From Actinernus sp. WN-2022 (taxonomy: Eukaryota > Cnidaria > Anthozoa > Actiniaria > Actinernidae), in NCBI GenBank assembly GCA_030867875.1, contig JAOWCC010001368.1, forward strand, positions 7,487,714-7,551,713: DNA of 64,000 nt, read 5' to 3'. The notes below the pieces were generated by a model. That model did no database searches. It saw only the letters and a list, made by a program, of their open reading frames with translations, and was not told the DNA's origin. Shown here piece by piece: positions 61,601 to 64,000 of the stretch. The position numbers and the translations under genes were made by a program. Numbering within the stretch: position 1 is the stretch's first letter; the number at the start of each line of letters is the position of its first letter.

Positions 61601-62197
61601 CGGAGGCCATATTGAGTCCCAGGCAGGGGCGTAGCCTGGGGAGTAGCGAGGGGCGTAGCCAGGGGCCCGTTTTAGTATAGGCACGAGCAACCGGGCGAAG
61701 CGAGGGACCCATCTAGGGGGGTCATGGGGCCATGGAACCTGGATTTTTTTGTGTAGGCACGTGCCTTTTTGCCTTAAGGCAGCTACGCCACTGCCAGGAG
61801 AATAACAACCTCTGTTTTTGCTAGTCTAAACTCGTTCTGAAACAGTTCGAGGCTGCAGTAATCCTGTACCGCTCGAGACCTGTATTCTGATTGCATCATT
61901 ATCCTGTAGCTCTGTTGTTTTTGTACTGCACGTTCTAAAGGTTAGGGTGTTTTGTATTGTTGGGTAAGCCAATGCTGTGTCTCGTTTCGAGCGGTACAGG
62001 ATGGCCCCGAGGCTGACCTTGTAGCCAATATGTCCGCCATATGAGAAGGGACAATTATGGTGATAGTGATTTTCTTCTGCTGTTGTTATAGGTGATTCAC
62101 GGTCTTTTGGACCGTACCATGCAACTACTGCAAATCCAACCTACGGCAGACAGAGCCAGTAATCCAAGCCAGGGCTATCATCTCAGACCATGTAATG
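25578..62197 (+). CDS. FARSB: Phenylalanyl-tRNA synthetase beta subunit, cytosolic, 19 exons found, 3' end beyond the window
   Basis: Beta subunit of the cytosolic alpha2-beta2 enzyme that charges tRNA-Phe; partner FARSA carries the active site. Exons: 25578-25635, 27124-27179, 28238-28320, 40844-40900, 44793-44862, 46084-46308, 46893-46934, 47722-47830, 47992-48062, 48871-48932, 50830-50881, 53272-53333, 53891-53997, 56317-56417, 56950-57030, 59505-59597, 60067-60184, 61162-61226, 62092-62197. The joined 1618 nt stay open (539 codons plus one base) and follow the human protein (589 aa) almost end to end. In order: N-terminal domain ([19 protein letters not shown]), B3/B4 editing-type domain (about 110-275), B5 domain (about 296-375) and catalytic-like core (from about 385). 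About 50 C-terminal residues lie past 64000. No TATA box is obvious before the ATG. Seventeen introns are GT-AG; the one after exon 13 looks U12-type. Confidence 0.95.
25907..26782 (-). mobile_element. pogo/Tigger-like (Tc1/mariner) deletion derivative in FARSB intron 1
   Basis: Ends TA-CAGTGGAACCC ... GGTTCCACTG-TA, giving a TA target duplication at 25905-25906 and 26783-26784. Subterminal repeats read gttcgagatagc. Inside on the minus strand, 67 codons (26446-26243) start [20 protein letters not shown], resembling a pogo-type transposase C-terminus. No catalytic DDE region remains. Confidence 0.82.
26785..28237 (+). other. FARSB introns 1-2 sequence around exon 2
   Basis: Apart from exon 2 (27124-27179), I see only AT-rich intron sequence and a weak inverted pair around 27680-27735 (ttggtcaatattccc / gggaatattatccaa). 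Confidence 0.55.
27124..27179 (+). CDS. FARSB: FARSB exon 2 (residues 20-38)
   Basis: Acceptor ttgcag, donor gtaatt. Encodes [19 protein letters not shown], nearly identical to the human segment. Confidence 0.93.
28238..28320 (+). CDS. FARSB: FARSB exon 3 (residues 39-66)
   Basis: Acceptor ctcaag, donor gtttgt. Ends in [14 protein letters not shown], a conserved block. The Arg codon is split and completed by the first base of exon 4, 12.5 kb downstream. Confidence 0.9.
28509..28620 (-). repeat. GAAT microsatellite with retroelement-like 3' end
   Basis: Six or seven tgaa units followed by aataaacctttattcaagca; on the minus strand this looks like the tail of a LINE or SINE. Confidence 0.5.
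28970..29270 (+). repeat. Array A of GATCTTATAAG/TTAATAAG units plus flank
   Basis: ggtggaaatcttattaagat leads into cttataagatcttataagat repeats to about 29090, then ccatgtgaaaaccatgca and a diverged flank. The flank is found inverted at 34130-34325. Confidence 0.85.
30749..30840. repeat. Hairpin with ATGCACTAGTC ends and C/G-run arms
   Basis: atgcactagtcaaagtaaac followed by C-rich sequence is mirrored by G-rich sequence and gtttatttagactagtgcat. Confidence 0.75.
31861..31942. mobile_element. 82-bp MITE with near-perfect 9-bp target duplication
   Basis: Ends CAATCTCGTTCTC ... GAACGAGATTG with cgcgatcttttgg arms. Flanks CGTCTCACG (31852-31860) and CATCTCACG (31943-31951) differ at one base. 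Confidence 0.8.
32343..32534. mobile_element. MITE with GGCCATCCCAATAAAATG ends, 192 bp
   Basis: The terminal 18 bp are perfectly inverted. The core has a T run and two aaaaattgggtc motifs. Confidence 0.85.
34130..34830 (-). repeat. Array B, inverted relative of array A
   Basis: tgcatggttttcacatgg (about 34299-34316) is the complement of the array A flank. Beyond it, to about 34640, run variable cttaataagatcttataag units, decaying to 34830. The order flank-array is mirrored relative to 28970-29270. Confidence 0.8.
35873..36055. mobile_element. 183-bp MITE, TA target, CAGTYGAAGCTC ends
   Basis: TA-CAGTCGAAGCTC on the left and GAGCTTCAACTG-TA on the right; internal gctgtccgcttacgg-type subrepeats. 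Style fits pogo/Tc1-mariner MITEs. Confidence 0.8.
37075..37370. repeat. Degenerate GGAATTCC-rich palindromic repeats
   Basis: About ten variants of ttggaattcctaggaattcc within 300 bp. Confidence 0.7.
37645..37733 (+). mobile_element. SINE family 1 fragment
   Basis: Only the body remains: tttttctcggttctccggtt, tcctccacaaaaacc and ccaattcggtc. The tRNA-like head is absent. Confidence 0.7.
39495..40130 (+). repeat. Array C: about 21-bp AGATCTTAATAAGAACCTGG repeats
   Basis: More than 20 tandem units of ggtaagatcttaataagaac, very regular from 39600 to 39950, then a switch to cttataagatcttataagat repeats as in array A. It closes with gatttccaccc, the mirror of the left-end ggtggaaatc at 28971. 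Confidence 0.95.
40844..40900 (+). CDS. FARSB: FARSB exon 4 (residues 66-85)
   Basis: Acceptor acacag, donor gtatgt. Encodes [19 protein letters not shown], aligning with human YDLLCLEGLVRGLQVFKE. A tRNA-derived SINE begins about 17 bp after the donor. Confidence 0.92.
40917..41130 (+). mobile_element. tRNA-derived SINE, family 1
   Basis: agtggtaagcgattcacctc, B-box GGTTCAATTCC, then gagttgagtttgttggtatc and caatctgtggtttag. It begins 17 bp after the exon 4 donor. Confidence 0.82.
41528..41844. mobile_element. MITE with GGGCTATTGCACTTAAT ends and GAATTCTTTGGGG internal repeats
   Basis: Perfect 17-bp inverted ends; about eight internal variants of aggaattctttgggg at irregular spacing. Confidence 0.85.
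42053..42362 (+). repeat. About 55-bp tandem repeat, 5-6 copies
   Basis: Unit cttatacacaaaccgctcgc, tcacacataaagtttatgcg, atttccctattttgat; lengths vary by short indels. Confidence 0.92.
42442..42562. mobile_element. hAT-like MITE, CAGGGCTCGAAATT ends
   Basis: The 14-bp inverted ends start CAGGG, a common hAT pattern; the interior has three ggcgta motifs. No clean 8-bp duplication found. Confidence 0.7.
42892..42915. repeat. Perfect 24-bp palindrome
   Basis: GGTACGAATTGT followed by its complement. acaattcgtaccg recurs at about 43029, suggesting a small inverted element 42892-43042 with an accctaaccct-like interior. Confidence 0.75.
43043..44071 (+). other. FARSB intron 4 sequence
   Basis: Short aaacttgaaaacttg repeats (43140-43170) and a SINE family 1 tail (gactttgatcagcctctatg, 43172-43230); otherwise nothing recognised. 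Confidence 0.5.
44072..44210. mobile_element. MITE, GGGCTGTGTGCAAAAAGGGC ends, copy 1
   Basis: gctctgtgcaaaaagggc is mirrored by ccctttttgcacacagccc; arms also share tctaaattctcc. Second copy at 45346-45480. Confidence 0.85.
44793..44862 (+). CDS. FARSB: FARSB exon 5 (residues 85-108)
   Basis: Acceptor ttaaag, donor gtaagc. Encodes [18 protein letters not shown] and VISNN, matching the human segment around IKAPVYKRV. Confidence 0.9.
45346..45480. mobile_element. MITE, GGGCTGTGTGCAAAAAGGGC ends, copy 2
   Basis: Same ends and interior (tgatcacattctaaattctc) as 44072-44210. Confidence 0.85.
46084..46308 (+). CDS. FARSB: FARSB exon 6 (residues 109-183, B3/B4 domain)
   Basis: The longest FARSB exon here, 75 codons, phase 0 at both ends; acceptor aacag, donor gtaagt. 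It contains [32 protein letters not shown] and [14 protein letters not shown], core motifs of the B3/B4 tRNA-binding/editing fold. Confidence 0.95.
46893..46934 (+). CDS. FARSB: FARSB exon 7 (residues 184-197)
   Basis: A 14-codon micro-exon, [14 protein letters not shown], with acceptor taatag and donor gtaaac. Matches human TKEYTACELMNIYK. Confidence 0.9.
46982..47229. mobile_element. MITE family P, copy 1
   Basis: Inner TIR TCTACGAATAGCAGTTTCAG (47005) is mirrored to 47206. The outer 23 bp on each side (caatagctgatgttacagtg / caacagctgatattagtcag read inward) also pair. Other copies: 61239-61460 and 62871-63115. Confidence 0.85.
47722..47830 (+). CDS. FARSB: FARSB exon 8 (residues 198-234)
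   Basis: Encodes [20 protein letters not shown] then [17 protein letters not shown], a highly conserved block. Donor gtgagt. The acceptor (ggttgaag) has a weak pyrimidine tract, but phase and homology fix it. Confidence 0.9.
47992..48062 (+). CDS. FARSB: FARSB exon 9 (residues 234-257)
   Basis: Acceptor ttctgcag, donor gtaata. Encodes [20 protein letters not shown] then LHK; the Gly codon is shared with exon 8. Confidence 0.92.
48115..48372. repeat. CCGCA-rich degenerate repeat
   Basis: Many aaaaccgca variants flank a core with cataccataccgattaccg; probably a MITE with subterminal repeats, ends unclear. Confidence 0.6.
48871..48932 (+). CDS. FARSB: FARSB exon 10 (residues 258-278)
   Basis: Acceptor cttttcag, donor gtgagt. 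Encodes [20 protein letters not shown], aligning with human [20 protein letters not shown]. Confidence 0.93.
49080..49100. repeat. T9/G12 homopolymer junction
   Basis: A run of T followed directly by a run of G. Confidence 0.85.
49561..49846. mobile_element. MITE with two-step inverted ends
   Basis: Outer arms acaagagagcacaagtaaga / complement, and inner arms atctattttagtaaccgg, aagcagctga / complement. The pairing is interrupted between the two steps. Confidence 0.75.
49868..50425 (-). repeat. CCAAT-rich dispersed repeat, two diverged copies in tandem
   Basis: About 49868-50160 and 50160-50425 each carry gcttttctattggctg and tttactttgcctcgtgattgg-type phrases; reverse orientation relative to 19199-19445. 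Confidence 0.65.
50435..50690 (+). mobile_element. tRNA-derived SINE, family 1
   Basis: A-box-like TTGGCGCAGTGGTAGAAC, B-box CTTCGATTCCC, body gagggtttttctccgggttc and ccggttttcctccctccg. Confidence 0.85.
50830..50881 (+). CDS. FARSB: FARSB exon 11 (residues 278-295)
   Basis: Acceptor tttgcag, donor gttagt. Encodes [17 protein letters not shown], matching human VEAAEVVFPNGKSHTFP. Confidence 0.88.
51282..51480 (+). repeat. CCAAT-rich dispersed repeat, second direct copy
   Basis: Near-identical to 19199-19445 over about 190 bp. Confidence 0.8.
51796..51890 (+). mobile_element. Half copy of the 107-250 MITE
   Basis: ttgctggctttcactcaatc ... accatgttggtgccccaaca ... gaagctaacg is shared; the right half is missing. 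Confidence 0.75.
52028..52162. repeat. Inverted repeat with GGTCCGTACTGTAAGTTAT ends
   Basis: aggtccgtactgtaagttat is mirrored as ataacttacagtacgaacc; belongs to the GGTCCGTAC-rich group seen across the window. Confidence 0.65.
52165..52636. mobile_element. T2/Kolobok-like MITE with a nested hairpin
   Basis: TTAAAGGAGCTGTGTCGC at the left and ACACAGCTCCTTAA at the right, TTAA at both ends (52165-52168, 52633-52636). A hairpin of about 180 bp (52396-52577, arms caatagcccacttccgcgat, atgctttacttgtcacgcac) sits inside. Confidence 0.72.
52728..53063. repeat. Long inverted repeat, two 104-bp arms
   Basis: Arms 52728-52831 and 52960-53063 (gagttccggacttccggttg, gatcacactgcattctgggt, aggtgggctcag) pair with only a few mismatches around a 128-bp loop. 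Confidence 0.9.
53272..53333 (+). CDS. FARSB: FARSB exon 12 (residues 296-316, start of B5)
   Basis: Acceptor gtacag, donor gtaagt. Encodes [20 protein letters not shown]; the INKKIGI motif marks entry into the B5 domain. Confidence 0.92.
53891..53997 (+). CDS. FARSB: FARSB exon 13 (residues 316-352, B5), ending at a U12-like 5' splice site
   Basis: Acceptor ttgtag. Encodes [20 protein letters not shown] and [10 protein letters not shown], then the first base of an Asp codon. Reading on past 53997 gives a non-conserved tail ending in a stop at about 54140, and no GT donor preserves the conserved RAD-x-IHACD block. The exon therefore ends at G followed by atatcctt. Confidence 0.85.
54028..54664. 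mobile_element. Element with CAGTGCGACTACT ends and expanded subterminal minisatellites
   Basis: The left side has three acttagacaacgagaaccaa units. The right side has six 59/60-bp units (gttctcattgcctaagtggc, cctggttacagtagtcacac) that are their reverse complement. Terminal CAGTGCGACTACT / AGTAGTTGCACTG. It begins 31 bp inside the U12-type intron. Confidence 0.75.
54745..54985 (-). mobile_element. tRNA-derived SINE, family 1, minus strand
   Basis: Read on minus: tacagtggttaagcgcttcg, B-box GTTCGATTCCCGG, gagttgagtttgttggtatc, ctccgagggtttttctccgg. Confidence 0.88.
55120..55266. mobile_element. Hairpin element, 147 bp
   Basis: Arms aaactaattgcgattttgag and ccgataccgaattatattgc are mirrored; the AT-rich centre is itself partly palindromic. 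The gacgcc-a-tatattggcgtctc motif at 55971-56015 is a relative. Confidence 0.85.
55529..55840. mobile_element. MITE with perfect 20-bp ends CCTATATCATTATGACGTCA
   Basis: Ends mirror exactly. A 64-codon plus-strand frame inside (55637-55831) reads [20 protein letters not shown] with three Cys near its end and runs into the right TIR; no homology recognised. Confidence 0.85.
56317..56417 (+). CDS. FARSB: FARSB exon 14 (residues 352-385)
   Basis: Donor gtatgc. Encodes [20 protein letters not shown] then [13 protein letters not shown], matching human [20 protein letters not shown]. The start is set by the U12-type junction. Confidence 0.88.
56950..57030 (+). CDS. FARSB: FARSB exon 15 (residues 386-412)
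   Basis: Acceptor tgacag, donor gtaaga. Encodes [20 protein letters not shown] and EVLTFAL, the start of the catalytic-like core. Confidence 0.93.
57287..58664. repeat. 37/39-bp minisatellite, about 35 units, with higher-order repeat
   Basis: Unit gataagacaacaggatgcat, gagcatatctctcacatac, present in 37-bp (ctcacat) and 39-bp (ctctcacat, ctcacacat) forms. A rare cccatac variant (about 57500 and 58326) and a truncated catgaggataag unit (about 57562 and 58388) recur in the same order about 826 bp apart. Open in many frames by arithmetic only. Confidence 0.97.
59018..59169. mobile_element. Hairpin MITE, 152 bp
   Basis: Arms of about 63 bp (agactatgtcgcaaacccgc, cgtcgtagtgcactctggga) mirrored around a short core with ggcggccatcttggattt. 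Confidence 0.88.
59505..59597 (+). CDS. FARSB: FARSB exon 16 (residues 413-443)
   Basis: Acceptor ttttcag, donor gtaagt. Encodes [18 protein letters not shown] and [13 protein letters not shown]; the NPKT.EFQ motif is conserved. Confidence 0.93.
60067..60184 (+). CDS. FARSB: FARSB exon 17 (residues 444-483)
   Basis: Acceptor gtccag, donor gtaata. Encodes [20 protein letters not shown] then [19 protein letters not shown], a core strand-helix block. Confidence 0.93.
60519..60694. mobile_element. 176-bp TAGCC-ended MITE with perfect 9-bp target duplication
   Basis: TAGCCTCCTCCGCAGGCATC and complement, then a long shared arm to aaccctgtgg. GGGTCTGAC at 60510-60518 and 60695-60703. Relative of the composite element at 18318-19172. 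Confidence 0.92.
60835..60980. repeat. Imperfect inverted repeat rich in TTGCA/GCAAC
   Basis: caacatttcatgttgcgagt is mirrored by actcgcaacatgaaatttcg; outer parts pair loosely. Confidence 0.65.
61162..61226 (+). CDS. FARSB: FARSB exon 18 (residues 483-504)
   Basis: Acceptor ctttag, donor gtaaat. Encodes [20 protein letters not shown] followed by E. A MITE begins about 13 bp after the donor. Confidence 0.92.
61239..61460. mobile_element. MITE family P, copy 2, right end decayed
   Basis: Left end cattagcaaatcttacaatt then TCTACGAATAGCAGTTTCAG as in copies 1 and 3. The right arm is intact to catcgaagtgaggc, then decays (gttcatagcgcaactgg). Confidence 0.75.
61593..62047. mobile_element. Outer MITE TTCTCACACGGAGGCCATATTG carrying two inner elements
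   Basis: The right end is the near-complement (caatatgtccgccatatgagaa). Inside are a hAT-like element (61624-61793, CAGGGGCGTAGC / GCTACGCCACTG) and a CCTGTACCGCTCGA-ended hairpin (61863-62000). Comparison with 24525-24660 shows the hAT-like element landed within agtcccaggagaata. Confidence 0.82.
62092..62197 (+). CDS. FARSB: FARSB exon 19 (residues 505-540)
   Basis: Acceptor tatag, donor gtacgt. Encodes [20 protein letters not shown] and [10 protein letters not shown]. The expected FFPGRC-type C-terminal block is not seen before 64000, so at least one more exon lies outside. Confidence 0.9.
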
Positions 62198-62469
62198 GTA
62201 CGTATAACGGGTATCGTATGGGTGTTATTAGGTGCAGAGCCGGCGTAATGCAATGCAGTTAGGGTACGGCATGTTAACAGCGAAATAGTTTTCCTTTTGT
62301 TCTACCCTCTTGGTTAGGGGCAGACTTCACCGTTTGCAACCTGAAATGTTATTGGTTACCCAAACAATAGCCTACCCCTAAAACAATACAAACTCTAACC
62401 CTAAAACAATGGGATTCTGTATCAGTGAAGTCCAATAGGATACGACCTACAGAACAGTGAAGTCTAACC

Positions 62470-62645
62470 GTTTGGTTAATCTGCAGAGTTACGGTACGGC
62501 AATATTATGATACATGCAGGTACGGCAATATTACGGCAGAGTTACGGTACGGCAATATTACGGTACAGTTACGTTACGACAAGATTACGGTTATTTCCGG
62601 TACCGCAAGACAACGGTACATTTACGTTATAGCAAGATTACCATT
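62470..62645 (+). repeat. TTACGGTACGGCAATA degenerate repeats
   Basis: About seven variants of gttacggtacggcaatatta in 170 bp. Confidence 0.8.
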
Positions 62646-62870
62646 ACAGTGACACAATTTCAAGTTGCTCTAAATTTCTCTTAAAAGAAGTATTTTTAAT
62701 CCACTCGAATCTTTGCCATCCTTCATCAAAATTGTCTCAAATTTTCACCAGTATACCTAGAAAACATACTCTGCTAATCTGAGTAGGTATTTTTGTCTAT
62801 CATCACGAGAAAGTTTACCATTTAGTGGACCTCGGTTGAAAAACTTTCTCAAGTGTTTCTTACGGTGCCT

Positions 62871-63115
62871 CAATAGGAGATATTGTAGTTGAGTCTACGA
62901 ATAGCAGTTTCAGCGGTATTGACCCAAACGCCTCACTTCAATGTAATGAAACGCTATTCAAACTGTGTATCTAAATTAGTCGTGCTTGTTTAGGAGGGTG
63001 TTGGTGTCGTGTAAGAATGATGGTTTCAATGGCGCTTCATTACATTGAAGTGAGGCGTTCGGGTCAATACCGCTGGAACTGCTATTCGTAGACTCAACTA
63101 CAATATCTCCTATTG
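62871..63115. mobile_element. MITE family P, copy 3, best preserved
   Basis: Outer 23 bp caataggagatattgtagtt-gag pair perfectly with the right end. Inner TIR TCTACGAATAGCAGTTTCAG spans 62894-63092. Confidence 0.9.
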
Positions 63116-63427
63116 CTGTAGTTGTCACCTATAAATTGTACACTAGATATCAGTTATGAACCGTTTTTCTTGTCTATCAAACTCATTTGAATCAGTTCCT
63201 GCGCATCGCCATCTTAGATTTTTGCATCTTAAATGTTTCGCAGATTTCAAGAAAAAAAAACATAGCGATACCCAAGCTTGTAGTTGACATCTTGGTGGAA
63301 CAAGTTGTAGGATCGGCGGGAGAAATGTAGGGTGCTTTCCATTTATAACAAGAAACCAGTTGGGACGAATATTGTATATAATAGAAAGCCACTTTCTCAA
63401 ACTAGCAGAGAAGTGCCTCCCGGTTTG

Positions 63428-63796
63428 AGAACCGCCTCCCGGTTAGGTCAGTGGTTAAGCGCCGGTCTGTCGTGCGGGAGGTCGCGGGTTCAAACCCCGG
63501 CCGGACCAACGCTCAGGGTCTTAAAATAGTCGAGTAAAAGGTGCTGCCTTTACATAATCCAACAGTAAATGGTTAGACCTTAATTCACGTCATCTCGGAC
63601 AAGGACGTAAAACCGTAGGACTAAGTCAATGTGGAAGATTACTGAGCTACGCGTTAGCTGTAAACGTGTTACCCTGTATAAATAAAGTGCCTTTACTTTA
63701 CTTTCTGTGTATCCCGTATGTGGAAGATTACTGAGCTACATGTTAGTGGCAAACCTGTTACCCTCTATAAATAAAGTGACTTTACTTTACTTTACT
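63428..63796 (+). mobile_element. tRNA-derived SINE, family 2, with duplicated tail
   Basis: Head ggttaggtcagtggttaagc, B-box GGGTTCAAACCCC, body aacgctcagggtcttaaaat and gtgctgcctttaca, tail CTTTACTTTACTTT. The last 70 bp (tgtggaagattactgagcta ... aataaagtg) occur twice, ending in two TTTAC tails. Confidence 0.87.
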
Positions 63797-64000
63797 GGAA
63801 GAGTCGGTTTTCCATTTACAATTTCAGCAGGTAATATCGCGTTTTTCCTCAAAAGAGAATGAAAGCGGGAGAAACGTGCAAATGGTACAGAAAATACCGG
63901 TGGGTTGTTCCAACCAGAAAAATAAACACAGAGAAAGTGAATGATCCGCCATTTGATATTTTCAACCGGAATTCTCATGTTGTTTTTTTTCGTGTAAATG

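Noticed and set aside
63428..63510. Functional tRNA gene
   Set aside because: Strong B box, but followed by the family 2 SINE body and TTTAC tail; a relative occurs at 25150-25408.

Overview
The window is animal nuclear DNA, most likely from an anthozoan cnidarian such as a stony coral. The genes are split into many short exons with GT-AG introns. The protein sequences align well with vertebrate orthologues but are clearly diverged. The rest is AT-rich and packed with short inverted-repeat transposons (MITEs), tRNA-derived SINEs, broken LINEs and minisatellites. The anthozoan placement is an inference from the style of SINEs and MITEs; nothing here fixes a species.

Only two cellular genes are supported. 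On the minus strand (11775 down to 274, running off the left edge) lies an ABCC4/MRP4-type ABC exporter. Its first transmembrane domain, complete first nucleotide-binding domain, linker and the start of the second transmembrane domain are spread over five recognised exons, and one small exon is not found. On the plus strand (25578 to 62197, running off the right edge) lies FARSB, the beta subunit of cytosolic phenylalanyl-tRNA synthetase. Nineteen exons encode about 540 residues in perfect phase, and only the last ~50 residues are missing. The two genes point away from each other across about 13.8 kb with no gene. They have no functional link that I can see: one is a membrane exporter, the other a translation enzyme.

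Layout: 1-11.8 kb, ABCC4-like gene with introns full of MITEs, a GAGT microsatellite and LINE remnants. 11.8-25.5 kb, gene-free DNA with a 189-bp satellite, a 60-bp tandem array, a 42-bp minisatellite, a triple-nested transposon, a long broken LINE and a SINE just upstream of FARSB. 25.6-62.2 kb, FARSB. Its intron 1 holds a pogo/Tigger-like relic. Its 12.5-kb intron 3 is almost filled by sequence bounded by T2/Kolobok-type TTAAAGG termini with three related arrays. Its intron after exon 13 looks like a U12-type AT-AA intron. Its intron 15 holds a 1.4-kb minisatellite with higher-order structure. 62.2-64 kb, MITEs and a SINE.

The most interesting points are the U12-type intron, the 11.7-kb T2-like unit with mirrored arrays, a MITE family whose outer ends co-vary between arms, several hairpin elements with intact 9-bp target duplications, and nested insertions whose order can be read directly.
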